Assembly: GCA_021186555.1 (NCBI GenBank)
Contig: JAJKFL010000026.1
Coordinates: 62,001-126,000, forward strand
Length of the DNA: 64,000 nt
Direction of reading: 5' to 3'
Origin: Reticulitermes speratus
Taxonomy: Eukaryota > Arthropoda > Insecta > Blattodea > Rhinotermitidae
Below the pieces are notes generated by a model, which worked only from the letters and a program-made list of their open reading frames with translations, made no database searches and had not been told where the DNA came from. This document shows, in pieces, positions 50,001 to 61,550 of the stretch; position 1 is the first letter of the stretch, and the number at the start of each line of letters is the position of its first letter. Position numbers and translations under genes: made by a program.

Positions 50001-50967
50001 TCAATTTACAGATGCACTGCTACGTACGGTGTCTACAAACATCACACAGAGGGTTCAAGCATGCAATAGTGCAAGAGGAAGTCACTTTGACACCAACTGT
50101 GATCATGAAATATGATCTTGTAAGTTTGTTCTTTTGCATTGTACAGTGTATATACTGTGTGAAATACGTATTATATTAATAAATGCATAAAACGTTCCAT
50201 CTGGGTAATGTGGCTTTTGAATCGCCCTGTATTTACTTAACTCACCTAATCATGCTGTCAAAAACATACCTTTCACCCAGTCTTTCATAGCCTGAAATGT
50301 ATCATACTGTGTGATATCAAATACTATGAGCGCTGCATTGGCATTCCGATAATACATGGGAGCCATGGAACGAAACCTTTCCTGTCCAGCAGTATCCCAA
50401 ACCTTGCAACAAAAACATCCTGAAGTTAAATGTATTTATAGGTACAATACACAGTATTACATATGAATATGGTAGTAAATGTACCTGTAACTTGACACGT
50501 GTGTCCTCAACAGTTAATTTGCAAGTGAAGAATGACGCACCAATTGTTGGGCTGATGTGATGACTGAACATCTTGCCAATATACCTCAAAACCATACTAG
50601 TTTTGCCAACACCTAGAAGCACACATCACACTGTAAGACTCCAGTTTCCTAAACACTTTAATCAAACTGTACTTACTTTATACTTTTTGTACTGAAACAC
50701 CGAATTCCAAAACAGAATTGTTACTTGAATTTATTGCATGGAACTAGGCAATTCCATATTTATAACAAAATATCGATTTCTCATACCGTAAAACGTCTCA
50801 AATTCAAGCATGAAGCCATTTATTTTCCTGTACAATATAACGCAAACTCGAAATTGTAAGATTTCATTACACTACTATCCTATTACACTGCGTGTATACA
50901 GAACTGTTTAGCACGATTGGTTACCTTGTGCTCCGAGAACCACAATTTTTCCTTCGATTGTCCTCAT
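40858..50967 (-). CDS. Rab-family small GTPase, five coding exons
   Basis: Exons on the minus strand: 50967-50925, 50612-50485, 50402-50270, 47591-47436 and 41090-40858. The lengths (43, 128, 133, 156 and 233 nt) sum to 693 nt, i.e. 230 residues plus stop, and all introns are GT-AG. The G motifs are complete: P-loop GAQGVGKTS (split over exons 1 and 2), PTIGASF switch I, WDTAGQERF, NKTD and ESSA. The protein ends ...RSPLCC, a double-cysteine geranylgeranylation motif for membrane anchoring. Rab proteins cycle between GDP and GTP forms to direct vesicle traffic. The core (MAPMYYR, NANAALIVFDIT) is closest in my memory to the Rab5/21/22/31 group, but I will not name the orthologue. Introns 3 and 4 are loaded with repeats and transposons; the last acceptor is tandemly repeated. 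Confidence 0.93.
41083..41241 (-). repeat. 42-bp tandem repeat of the Rab exon 5 splice acceptor, four copies
   Basis: Each minus-strand unit ends in catgtttgtgtctacag followed by gtatagaa, i.e. a 3' splice site plus the first bases of exon 5. The units are identical; the outermost is slightly incomplete at its distal side. 42 bp equals 14 codons, and no unit has an in-frame stop. So each upstream acceptor would add 14 residues (GIEPAHVTVMFVST) per unit at Gly154 of the Rab protein. Confidence 0.93.
41242..43119. other. Rab intron 4, non-array part
   Basis: AT-rich intron sequence with homopolymer runs: a poly(A) tract at ~42050-42070 and a poly(C) tract at ~42252-42267. No embedded gene recognised. 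Confidence 0.5.
43125..47230 (+). repeat. 40-bp minisatellite in Rab intron 4, about 102 copies
   Basis: The unit is tgtcacaggacatacatcag then ctgctgtacaataacagtaa (40 bp). Most copies are identical; recurring variants are tgtcagagga, cgtcacagga and gacacacatc. One interruption lies at about 46481-46520 (catatgacaggcataatatg). Single-base losses cluster between 45480 and 46000. Each unit contains CAGCTG, the E-box form bound by some bHLH factors, so the intron carries about 100 of them at fixed spacing. Confidence 0.97.
47436..47591 (-). CDS. Rab exon 4
   Basis: Codes ELQRNVLESMVLSVVGNKTD through YFESSALHDE. Contains the guanine-specificity motif NKTD and the ESSA motif. Acceptor ttcttag|aactac, donor gatgaag|gtgacc. 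Separated from exon 5 by a 6.3-kb intron. Confidence 0.92.
47800..48083. mobile_element. hAT-type MITE in Rab intron 3
   Basis: Ends are cagtgccgaca at the left and, in reverse complement, cagggctgctgac at the right, the CAG-start short inverted repeats of hAT elements. Flanks attgggtg (47792-47799) and attgggtt (48084-48091) match 7 of 8, as for an 8-bp hAT target duplication. There is no coding capacity. It contains a G run near 47814-47825 and GGGCCC-rich segments. Confidence 0.68.
48170..48450 (+). repeat. 33-bp minisatellite in Rab intron 3, about 8 copies
   Basis: The unit contains agtgtacagattggcaggac then acatttattgtaa. Copies near 48275-48345 are shortened by base losses (gatggcagacacattattg). 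Confidence 0.88.
49083..49419. mobile_element. Tigger/pogo-type MITE in Rab intron 3
   Basis: Starts cagtagaacctcgattatcc and ends in the inverted match cggataaccgaggttctactg-like sequence, with TA on both sides (49081-49082 and 49420-49421). Only one internal base differs over the first ~20 bp of the terminal repeats. At 337 bp it has no transposase. A further internal gttcggataa/ttcggataag symmetry is visible. Confidence 0.88.
49545..50231 (+). pseudogene. mariner-like transposase relic in Rab intron 3, antisense to Rab
   Basis: The 49557-49907 frame begins MVYVSDKGCFQTDGYMNNQN, then RIWSNEYPH, the central part of mariner-like transposases. After 49880 the frame shifts, but blocks equivalent to PPMSPDL, ISFS and YKRQIHTGL follow. 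The 3' end (tggcttttgaatcgccctgt) matches the terminal sequence typical of these transposons. The 5' half is absent. Stops and frameshifts make it inactive. Confidence 0.72.
50270..50402 (-). CDS. Rab exon 3
   Basis: Codes VWDTAGQERFRSMAPMYYRN through DTFQAMKDWVK. Acceptor tgcaag|gtttggg, donor gaaag|gtatgt. Includes the DTAGQ switch II motif with the Gln needed for GTP hydrolysis. Confidence 0.93.
50485..50612 (-). CDS. Rab exon 2
   Basis: Completes the P-loop (GVGKTSMVLRYIGKMF) and codes switch I (SPTIGASFFTCKL) to VKLQ. Acceptor ttctag|gtgttgg, donor ttacag|gtacat. Intron 2 is 82 bp. Confidence 0.92.
50925..50967 (-). CDS. Rab exon 1
   Basis: Codes MRTIEGKIVVLGAQ plus the first base of a Gly codon. 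Donor is cacaag|gtaacc. Intron 1 is 312 bp. The ATG starts the conserved Rab N-terminus directly, and no in-frame upstream Met is needed. Confidence 0.9.
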
Positions 50968-52015
50968 TTTATGCTACCGCGCTAAAACTTTTTTCATTAA
51001 TACTTAAAACATATATCGCGACAAACAGGCGACAGGATCATCCAACCTAAAATAACTTCATGTCAGTAACGTGTTTTGACAGCAGAATTCCACATCGAAA
51101 CATAACCAACATGTATTTGGCACAGATTATCTACGCCAGAGATCATACATATAAATACTAGAACGTCGATGATATACGTTGACCGACATGATTATTCTGC
51201 CATCTATGAAAACTCCGATCTACTAACATGTCGGTTGTTGCGATCCCAAAGCCGAAACCTCGCACAGGTACAAACACACCAAGACCAAAGCCGTGGCATA
51301 TTAGTTGGTAGGAAAGCTGACTACTATTTACATCTACCGTGCGATATTGTACGGACCAACAACCTAGACTTCTTTCTGTCCTTGGTGACAGGGGCATTTC
51401 GATGGTAACTATTGCATCATACATACAACCGTGATAGGGTAACTTAACAGCTGAACACAACAAGCTGACCAGAATGAGGAGTTAAAAGGAAAGAAATAAA
51501 GCAGACACACATGTAATAGGTCATGTGTTAGTGTAACAATACGAAAAAGCAGGGACTAAAACAGTGACAAAGGACACAAAATAATACAAGATACAACACA
51601 CAGCAGTGTACGTAACAAAGTCAATGTCTAGGTTGTTGGTAAATACAGTACAGAATTGCACTAACCAAGCAGTACGCACAGCAACCGCGACTGTGCTGCC
51701 CTCATCTCTTTATCAGCAACAAACAAAGGAATAAATGTGAAATCCTGACATCGCAGATGAACTTGTTGGATAAACATGTTTGCATGTGAACAAAGATTTC
51801 ATAACTCCCCATAACAACATATACTTGATTATGTGAAACAAACAAACCTGAGCATTCATAAAGATTAGGTACTGATAAGTCGTGGGCCGGGATAGCGCAG
51901 TAGCACCAAGTACAAGACAGGTGTTTCAAGCAAGGTGCATAAGTCATAGTATGTACTAGTTACGACAATTGCTTATGCTTGACTATAATTACATAACGAC
52001 ATGCTACCACGTGTT
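50968..52015. other. Upstream region of the Rab gene and unassigned sequence
   Basis: This should contain the Rab 5' UTR and promoter (minus strand, starting beyond 50968), but I see no motif I can defend. A degenerate tRNA-like head may lie near 51886-51945 (gggccgggatagcgcagtag). Confidence 0.4.
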
Positions 52016-52302
52016 GGCCGCGATAGCTCAGTCGGTATAGCTACTCGCTACGGGCTGGACGGTCTGGGGATCGAATCCCGGTGGGGGCGAGATTTTCAGA
52101 ACCCGTCCAGACCGGCCCTGGGGCCTACCCAGCCTCCTGTACAATACGTACCGGGTCATTACCGGGGGTAAAGCAGCCGGGGCGTGGCGTTGACCACCCA
52201 CCCCATCTAGCGCCGAGGTTAAAGAAAGAGTACAGCTATACCTATACTCCCCCTCTGGGCCTTCATGGCCTGTTGTAGGGAGAACTTTACCTTTACCTTT
52301 AC
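52016..52302 (+). mobile_element. GC-rich tRNA-derived SINE with (CTTTAC)n tail
   Basis: The head ggccgcgatagctcagtcgg has an A box (tagctcagtcgg, 52024-52035) and a B box (ggatcgaatcc, 52068-52078). It is followed by a GC-rich body (gaccggccctggggcctacc, ccgggtcattaccgggggta) and a tail of ctttac repeats at 52284-52302. The layout and body resemble the Talua-type SINEs I remember from termites and cockroaches. The pol III boxes are well preserved. The 54-bp array starts almost immediately after the tail, so no target duplication can be judged. Confidence 0.88.
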
Positions 52303-52319
52303 TGATGACAGGAAAGCTT

Positions 52320-54700
52320 TCAACAATACTTGTACTGACGTAACTGCATACGGTACGTGCAGTGACACTGTGCACGTATAACCTGTACTGACATGTGCCT
52401 ACATACGGAACGTGCAGTGACACTGTGCACGTATACCTGTACTGACATGTGCCTACATACGGAACGTGCAGTGACACTGTGCACGTATACCTGTACTGAC
52501 ATGTGCCTACATACGGAACGTGCAGTGACACTGTGCACGTATACCTGTACTGACATGTGCCTACATACGGAACGTGCAGTGACACTGTGCACGTATACCT
52601 GTACTGACATGTGCCTACATACGGTACGTGCAGTGACACTGTGCACGTATACTTGTACTGACATGTGCCTACATACGGTACGTGTAGTGACACTGTGCAC
52701 GTATACTTGTACTGACATGTGCCTACATACGGAACGTGCAGTGACACTGTGCACGTATACTTGTACTGACATGTGCCTGCATACGGTACGTGCAGTGACA
52801 CTGTGCACGTATACCTGTACTGACATGTGCCTACATACGGAACGTGCAATGACACTGTGCACGTATACCTGTACTGACATGTGCCTACATACGGTACGTG
52901 CAGTGACACTGAGCACGTATACTTGTACTGACATGTGCCTGCATACGGTACGTGCAGTGACACTGTGCACGTACACCTGTACTGATATGTGCCTACATAC
53001 GGTAGTGCAGTGACACTGTGCACGTATACCTGTACTGACATATGCCTACATACGGTACGTGCAGTGACACTGTGCACGTATACTTGTACTGACACGTGCC
53101 TGCATACGGTACGTGCAGTGACACTGTGCACGTATACCTGTACTGATATGTGCCTGCATACGGTACGTGCAGTGACACTGTGCACGTATACTTGTACTGA
53201 CACGTGCCTGCATACGGTACGTGCAGTGACACTGTGCACGTATACCTGTACTGATATGTGCCTGCATACGGTACGTGCAGTGACACTGTGCACGTATACT
53301 TGTACTGACACGTGCCTGCATACGATACGTGCAGTAACACTGTGCCCTTATACTTGTACTGACACGTGCCTGCATACGGTACGTGCAGTAACACTGTGCC
53401 CTTATACTTGTACTGACACGTGCCTGCATACGGTACGTGCAGTGACACTGTGCACGTATACTTGTACTGACACGTGCCTGCATACGGTACGTGCAGTAAC
53501 ACTGTGCCCTTATACTTGTACTGACACGTGCCTGCATACGGTACGTGCAGTAACACTGTGCCCTTATACTTGTACTGACACGTGCCTGCATACGGTACGT
53601 GCAGTGACACTGTGCACGTATACTTGTACTGACACGTGCCTGCATACGGTACGTGCAGTAACACTGTGCCCTTATACTTGTACTGACACGTGCCTGCATA
53701 CGGTACGTGCAGTGACACTGTGCACGTATACCTGTACTGATATGTGCCTGCATACGGTACGTGCAGTGACACTGTGCACGTATACTTGTACTGACACGTG
53801 CCTGCATACGGTACGTGCAGTAACACTGTGCACGTATACTTGTACTGACACGTGCCTGCATACGGTACGTGCAGTGACACTGTGCACGTATACTTGTACT
53901 GACACGTGCCTGCATACGGTACGTGCAGTAACACTGTGCCCTTATACTTGTACTGACACGTGCCTGCATACGGTACGTGCAGTAACACTGTGCCCTTATA
54001 CTTGTACTGACACGTGCCTGCATACGGTACGTGCAGTGACACTGTGCACGTATACTTGTACTGACACGTGCCTGCATACGGTACGTGCAGTAACACTGTG
54101 CCCTTATACTTGTACTGACACGTGCCTGCATACGGTACGTGCAGTGACACTGTGCACGTATACCTGTACTGATATGTGCCTGCATACGGTACGTGCAGTG
54201 ACACTGTGCACGTATACTTGTACTGACACGTGCCTGCATACGGTACGTGCAGTGACACTGTGCACGTATACCTGTACTGATATGTGCCTGCATACGGTAC
54301 GTGCAGTGACACTGTGCACGTATACTTGTACTGACACGTGCCTGCATACGGTATGTGCAGTAACACTGTGCCCTTATACTTGTACTGACACGTGCCTGCA
54401 TACGGTACGTGCAGTGACACTGTGCACGTATATTTGTACTGACATGTGCCTACATACGGTACGTGCAGTGACACTGTGCACGTATACTTGTACTGACATG
54501 TGCCTGCATACGGTACGTGCAGTGACACTGTGCACGTATACTTGTACTGACACGTGCCTGCATACGGTACGTGCAGTGACACTGTGCACGTATACTTGTA
54601 CAGACATGTGCCTACATACGGTACGTGCAGTGACACTGTGCACGTATACTTGTACTGACATGTGCCTGCATACGGTACGTGCTGTGACACTGTGCTCGTA
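52320..54700 (+). repeat. 54-bp minisatellite, about 44 copies
   Basis: The unit contains tgacatgtgcctacatacgg, aacgtgcagtgacactgtgc and acgtatacctgtac (54 bp). Early copies (to ~53040) are mostly 'acatgtgcctacatacgg'. Later ones are 'acacgtgcctgcatacgg', with a cccttatac variant for cacgtatac, so two or three unit types are interleaved. Several frames on both strands are open for up to 599 codons because 54 is divisible by 3. Confidence 0.97.
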
Positions 54701-55199
54701 TGAGTCTTGTCAAAATTCGTGCAGCACAGCCTACACTTCACCCAAGGTCAAGTGTGAAATTCTACCAATAAATTCTACAGTTCCCTAAAAATTTCGATAA
54801 AATTCGGCATATGAGATCCAAAATACAACACTGTTGAGTAGTTGCGAGTATCATTAAAATACGTACAGAAAAGCCACTCTTAACTTCTGAGGGCATCTAG
54901 AAACCTCAAGAAAGAGGCGGCCGACGTCCGACTTGGCCTATTGCGCCACAGAAAACCCAAGATACTAAATAAATGGTCCTTGTCTTTAGACAATGTGTCT
55001 AAACAGAGCAGGGTGTTCATTACTAAGGATAAAATAAACTGAATACTAAGGAAACACGGTGTGGTGTGGCTGTTGTCAGTATCGTAATGAGCTTCGGGGA
55101 ACAAGACGTCTGAGAGTGTCCTCACAAGCTGCAAGAATCTTACTTTATCTGACAACTCAAACACCTTCGCGTGACGGCAGGCAGCACGGCGCTCTCCGC
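54701..55199. other. Unassigned sequence between arrays
   Basis: No family recognised. A minus-strand frame (55263-54880) overlaps the outer end of the foldback arm and is probably chance. Confidence 0.4.
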
Positions 55200-57215
55200 C
55201 AGTCCTTACCGCGCAATAAACACACTTTACATAAATACAGTCCGTACCGCGCAGTAAACACACTTTACATAAACATTCAGTCCGTACCGCGCAGTAAACA
55301 CACTCCGTCTCAGTTACACAAACCAGTCAGTTAATGCTGTACAGTGAAATAATCGCTGTTTGTTCTGAGATCCACACAAAACACATAAATACAGTCCGTA
55401 CCGCGCAGTAAAAACACTCCGTCTCAGTTATACAAACCAGTCAGTTAATGTTGTACAGTGAAATAATCGCTGTTTGTTCTGAGATCCACACAAAACACAT
55501 AAATACAGTCCGTACCGCGCAGTAAAAACACTCCGTCTCAGTTATACAAACAAGTCAGTTAATGTTGTACAGTGAAATAATCGCTGTTTGTTCTGAGATC
55601 CACACAAAACACATAAATACAGCTCGTACCGCGCAGTAAACACACTCCGTCTCAGTTATACAAACCAGTCAGTTAATGCTGTACAGTGAAATAATCGCTG
55701 TTTGTTCTGAGATCCACACAAAACACATAAATACAGTCCGTACCGCGCAGTAAACACACTCCGTCTCAGTTACACAAACCAGTCAGTTAATGTTGTACAG
55801 TGAAATAATCGCTGTTTGTTCTGAGATCCACACAAAACACATAAATACAGCTCGTACCGCGCAGTAAACACACTCCGTCTCAGTTATACAAACCAGTCAG
55901 TTAATGCTGTACAGTGAAATAATCGCTGTTTGTTCTGAGATCCACACAAAACACATAAATACAGTCCGTACCGCGCAGTAAACACACTCCGTCTCAGTTA
56001 CACAAACCAGTCAGTTAATGTTGTACAGTGAAATAATCGCTGTTTGTTCTGAGATCCACACAAAACACATAAATACAGCCCGTACCGCGCAGTAAACACA
56101 CTCCGTCTCAGTTATACAAACCAGTCAGTTAATGTTGTACAGTGAAATAATCGCTGTTTGTTCCGAGATCCACACAAAACACATAAATACAGTCCGTACC
56201 GCGCAGTAAACACACTACGTCTCAGTTATACAAACCAGTCAGTTAATGTTGTACAGTGAAATAATCGCTGTTTGTTCTGAGATCCACACAAAACACATAA
56301 ATACAGTCCGTACCGCGCAGTAAACACACTACGTCTCAGTTATACAAACCAGTCAGTTAATGTTGTACAGTGAAATAATCGCTGTTTGTTCTGAGATCCA
56401 CACAAAACACATAAATACAGTCCGTACCGCACAGTAAACACACTCCGTCTCAGTTATACAAACCAGTCAGTTAATGTTGTACAGTGAAATAATCGCTGTT
56501 TGTTCTGAGATCCACACAAAAACACATAAATACAGTCCGTACCGCACAGTAAACACACTCCGTCTCAGTTATACAAACCAGTCAGTTAATGTTGTACAGT
56601 GAAATAATCGCTGTTTGTTCTGAGATCCACACAAAACACATAAATACAGTCCGTACCGCACAGTAAACACACTCCGTCTCAGTTATACAAACCAGTCAGT
56701 TAATGTTGTACAGTGAAATAATCGCTGTTTGTTCTGAGATCCACACAAAACACATAAATACAGTCCGTACCGCACAGTAAACACACTCCGTCTCAGTTAT
56801 ACAAACCAGTCAGTTAATGTTGTACAGTGAAATAATCGCTGTTTGTTCTGAGATCCACACAAAACACATAAATACAGTCCGTACCGCACAGTAAACACAC
56901 TCCGTCTCAGTTATACAAACCAGTCAGTTAATGTTGTACAGTGAAATAATCGCTGTTTGTTCTGAGATCCACACAAAACACATAAATACAGTCCGTACCG
57001 CGCAGTAAACACACTCCGTCTCAGTTATACAAACCAGTCAGTTAATGCAGTACAGTGAAATAATCGCTGTTTGTTCTGAGATCCCCACAAAACACATAAA
57101 TACAGTCCGTACCGCGCAGTAAACACACTCCGTCTCAGTTATACAAACCAGTCAGTTAATGCTGTACAGTGAAATAATGGCTGTTTGTTCTGAGATCCAC
57201 ACAAAACACATAAAT
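55200..57215 (+). repeat. 114-bp tandem array, left arm, about 17 copies
   Basis: The unit contains cagtccgtaccgcgcagtaa, acacactccgtctcagttat, acaaaccagtcagttaatgt, tgtacagtgaaataatcgct, gtttgttctgagatccacac and aaaacacataaata. Variants: ccgcgcag/ccgcacag blocks cluster (56400-56900), and gctgtac/gttgtac alternates in the first units. Confidence 0.97.
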
Positions 57216-57283
57216 ACATTGTGTGGGCAGAACGTAGAATTTGTGAATGTTAAACTGGTGGTACATATAGTAACCACTGGGCT

Positions 57284-58794
57284 GTAGAGGGTTAACTGTA
57301 AGGGTCTATTTTAATATTATCGTCCTATCTACGCGTAGGTCTCCCAACCGTCTCTTCCTGTCAAGTTTTCCGACTAAAATTTTGTACGCATTTAGCTCCC
57401 CCATGATTTCTACATGCCCCGCCCAACTGGACCCTAGTTAAAGCAGTAGCCAATGTTTCTTGGTAGCAATTAGCTGTGTTTTCAGGAAGTGTCTCGGATG
57501 ATCTCAGACCCATTTTTCACTGTCTGACGTACGACTTAATTAGCGTGTTTAGTTCCACAAGGCTGACAGCATAATGAATTTCCCACAAGTCAGGGGGCGT
57601 GGCCTGACTCATCCATCCCCACAGCAAGACGCGTTTTCTGCAACAAGGACATAAGTTACAGGAGGGTTTGTTGGCACGTTACGCATTTATCGTATGGAAA
57701 TAACTTACTTAATCCACGGACCAGAAGCCCTCTTGAGAAGCTAATGGTGTTCTTAACTAGTCAAAAAAATCCATTCCATTTATGGAAACCACAGGTTCAC
57801 AAAATTTTCACAAGAGCCCGCCACTTGTCCTTACCCTGAGCCAGATAAATCCAGTCCGCCTTCTCGTATCCTGTTTTTAACGTACATTTCAATGTTATCC
57901 TCCCATCTACGCCTAGTTCTTCCAAATGGTCTCTTTCCCTCAGGTTTCCCCACCAAAATCCCTGCGCGCACCTCTCTTCTCCCCCATACGTACCACATGC
58001 CCAGCCCATCTCATCCTCCTTGATTGGATCACCCGGATAATATTTGGTGAGCACAACAAATCTTGAAGCTCTTAATTATGTAATTTTCTCCAGTCTCCTG
58101 TCACATCCCTCCATCCCAGCCCCAGACACCCTCCTCAGCACCCACCTATGACTCTCCCGTCATGTGACAGACCAAGTTTCACACCCATACAAAACAACAG
58201 ACAACACACTTTCCCATTGCCTCTGCTCTCGAAGCCTACATCAGACTTAATGCTACTTATTTACCGTCCTCTGAGACATGGCGCTGGGTGGGACTACCGA
58301 CGTTTCGGAGAACTCTCCTGTCTCCATCATCAGGGTAGTAGCGTCAGCGGCGGAAGAAGGCATTACGACAGGCCCAAATCACTGCCTGATATGTTCGTGA
58401 AAACTAAAGACAGTTCAACATAGATGCGAACATTCAGGCTCCTGCAGCCGTCTAGACGGGGTCTTCGGTATCCCGAAACGTCGGTAAACAGCAACCAATA
58501 CATCTGCGTAACAGCCTAGAAGAGTGCAGACCTTCACACCGCAGTCCCATGACGTCAGCAGCTCCGATTGTCGTTTATGAGTGCCGAATGACAGGAAGAG
58601 CAGCGATTGTGGCTGGTTATATCTGGGAGAGCGGTCAGGCCACAAAAATGTGAGGCAGGATGTGCGGACTGACGACGGACATGTTGACAGGACAGCAGAA
58701 GGGCTACAGGATGATTGGCAGAAACTGCAGCGAGGTGGAATACTGCTTGCACGATTTTGAATGCCATCCGCTTGTCTTATATTTAAGTACTTAA
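57284..58794 (-). other. Central segment of the foldback structure, containing two LINE C-terminal relics
   Basis: 57797-58054 (minus) reads NLRERDHLEELGVDGRITLK and then DWIYLAQGKDKWRALVKIL, the familiar C-terminus of arthropod LINE ORFs. A diverged second copy of the same segment lies at about 57300-57430 (minus). 58295-58308 and 58472-58485 are an exact 14-bp inverted pair (taccgacgtttcgg), typical of a short dispersed element. No transposase was seen. Confidence 0.65.
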
Positions 58795-58859
58795 AGCCCA
58801 GTGGTTACTATATTTACCACCAAGTTTAACATTCACAAATTCTACGTTCTGCCCACACA

Positions 58860-60872
58860 GTGTATTTATGTGTTTTGTGTGGATCTCAGAACAAACAGCG
58901 ATTATTTCACTGTACAACATTAACTGACTGGTTTGTATAACTGAGACGGAGTGTTTACTGCGCGGTACGGACTGTATTTATGTGTTTTGTGTGGATCTCA
59001 GAACAAACAGCGATTATTTCACTGTACAACATTAACTGACTGGTTTGTATAACTGAGACGGAGTGTGTTTACTGCGCGGTACGGACTGTATTTAGTGTTT
59101 TTTGTGGATCTCAGAACAAACAGCGATTATTTCACTGTACAACATTAACTGACTGGTTTGTATAACTGAGACGGAGTGTGTTTACTGCGCGGTACGGACT
59201 GTATTTTGTGTTTTATGTGGATCTCAGAACAAACAGCGATTATTTCACTGTACAACATTAACTGACTGGTTTGTATAACTGAGACGGAGTGTGTTTACTG
59301 CGCGGTACGGACTGTATTTATGTGTTTTGTGTGGATCTCAGAACAAACAGCGATTATTTCACTGTACAGCATTAACTGACTGGTTTGTATAACTGAGACG
59401 GAGTGTGTTTACTGCGCGGTACGGACTGTATTTATGTGTTTTGTGTGGATCTCAGAACAAACAGCGATTATTTCACTGTACAACATTAACTGACTGGTTT
59501 GTATAACTGAGACGGAGTGTGTTTACTGCGCGGTACGGACTGTATTTGTGTGTTTTATGTGGATCTCAGAACAAACAGCGATTATTTCACTGTACAACAT
59601 TAACTGACTGTTTGTATAACTGAGACGGGGTGTGTTTACTGCGCGGTACGGACTGTATTTGTGTGTTTTATGTGGATCTCAGAACAAACAGCGATTATTT
59701 CACTGTACAACATTAACTGACTGGTTTGTATAACTGAGACGGAGTGTGTTTACTGCGCGGTACGGACTGTATTTATGTGTTTTGTGTGGATCTCAGAACA
59801 AACAGCGATTATTTCACTGTACAACATTAACTGACTGGTTTGTATAACTGAGACGGAGTGTGTTTACTGCGCGGTACGGACTGTATTTATGTGTTTTGTG
59901 TGGATCTCAGAACAAACAGCGATTATTTCACTGTACAACATTAACTGACTGGTTTGTATAACTGAGACGGAGTGTGTTTACTGCGCGGTACGGACTGTAT
60001 TGTGTGTTTTATGTGGATCTCAGAACAAACAGCGATTATTTCACTGTACAACATTAACTGACTGGTTTGTATAACTGAGACGGAGTGTGTTTACTGCGCG
60101 GTACGGACTGTATTTGTGTGTTTTATGTGGATCTCAGAACAAACAGCGATTATTTCACTGTACAACATTAACTGACTGGTTTGTATAACTGAGACGGAGT
60201 GTGTTTACTGCGCGGTACGGACTGTATTTATGTGTTTTGTGTGGATCTCAGAACAAACAGCGATTATTTCACTGTACAACATTAACTGACTGGTTTGTAT
60301 AACTGAGACGGAGTGTGTTTACTGCGCGGTACGGACTGTATTTATGTGTTTTGTGTGGATCTCAGAACAAACAGCGATTATTTCACTGTACAACATTAAC
60401 TGACTGTTTTGTATAACTGAGACGAGTGTGTTTACTGCGCGGTACGGACTGTATTTATGTGTTTTGTGTGGATCTCAGAACAAACAGCGATTATTTCACT
60501 GTACAACATTAACTGACTGGTTTGTATAACTGAGACGGAGTGTGTTTACTGCGCGGTACGAACTGTATTTATGTGTTTTGTGTGGATCTCAGAACAAACA
60601 GCGATTATTTCACTGTACAGCATTAACTGACTGGTTTGTATAACTGAGACGGAGTGTGTTTACTGCGCGGTACGGACTGTATTTATGTGTTTTGTGTGGA
60701 TCTCAGAACAAACAGCGATTATTTCACTGTACAACATTAACTGACTGTTTTGTATAACTGAGACGGAGTGTGTTTACTGCGCGGTACGAATTGGATGTTT
60801 ATGTAAAGTGTGTTTACTGCGCGGTACGGACTGAATTTTATGTAAAGTGTGTTTACTGCGTGGTACGGACTG
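58860..60872 (-). repeat. 114-bp tandem array, right arm (inverted), about 17-18 copies
   Basis: Reverse complement of the left-arm unit: gtgtggatctcagaacaaac, agcgattatttcactgtaca, acattaactgactggtttgt, ataactgagacggagtgtgt and ttactgcgcggtacggactg. Some units carry atgtggatct with tgtattt changes (59215, 59560, 60010, 60120), a variant not seen in the left arm. So the arms have diverged since inversion. Confidence 0.96.
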
Positions 60873-61550
60873 TATTTATATATAATTTAGATGAAAGTCA
60901 TTCTATTGAAAGGCCTTTTCTCGGTGCACGAATTCCTGACATCAATGTACGTATGCCGTTTTTCCACAAGACCTGCAGCATAAATAGATAGTTGAGGCTG
61001 GAGCCAACCCACGGGCGACTCTCATTGGTTATTCTGTGCAGTGCGCAAAGGGTGGAGGCTTGGGCTCCTCCCCCATTGATGGGACACCGCAACGCACGTA
61101 CGTTTTCAAGACATCAGTTGTGAAGTTCTGTGTACAGTGTCACACGTGTCATAACAGCTGCATAGTTCTTGGACGCCATGATGGATTTGGATCTCAATGT
61201 AACAATGGTAAACAGAGCAGAACGAACCACACAGTTTGCTTAGAGGTAGCTAGTTGAATTTATCTCAAGTGTTTAATGACGTTGTGTTGATGACGTAATT
61301 TAATTTGGTGAACACATGAATGTAAACAAGACTGCACATGTCACAAAGTGCACATACTTAGTTGAGGCGTCTTTACTTTCCAAATGTCCTCCGGTTTCAC
61401 AGTACACGTGTAAATGTAATTCAACTTACGACCATAAGAAAAGTTGGGTCTTCACAGCACAGATTTTCACGAAACTCACAGCATTACGTGCCGATATCTT
61501 ATACATAATTTCACCCAAATGGGACAATAAATGTGGGAAGTAGGGATCCA
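60873..61550. other. Unassigned sequence
   Basis: No gene recognised. Frames are 75 codons or shorter. It contains (ATTC)n near 61550-61566. Confidence 0.4.

Larger units (their letters stand above)
55200..60872. mobile_element. Large foldback-type element: inverted arms made of 114-bp tandem repeats
   Basis: The left arm 55200-57283 and right arm 58795-60872 are inverted copies of nearly equal length (2084 and 2078 bp) around a 1511-bp centre. The symmetry covers the outer ends (two shortened units with acacactttacataaa), the tandem 114-bp units, and a unique inner segment (tgggcagaacgtagaatttg to accactgggct). Tandem-repeat arms around a central segment are the architecture of Drosophila FB-type foldback transposons. 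I found no target duplication and no transposase, so identity as a transposon is inference. Confidence 0.7.

Noticed and set aside
51880..51950. Second tRNA-like SINE head or tRNA gene
   Set aside because: Only the first ~20 bases resemble a tRNA 5' end; B box poor and no cloverleaf.
52016..52090. Functional tRNA gene
   Set aside because: Good A and B boxes, but it continues into a SINE body with a (CTTTAC)n tail and lacks a convincing acceptor stem pairing.
52028..54788. Very long open frames on both strands (up to 599 codons)
   Set aside because: 54-bp repeat periodicity keeps several frames open at once; simultaneous opposite-strand frames are not coding evidence.
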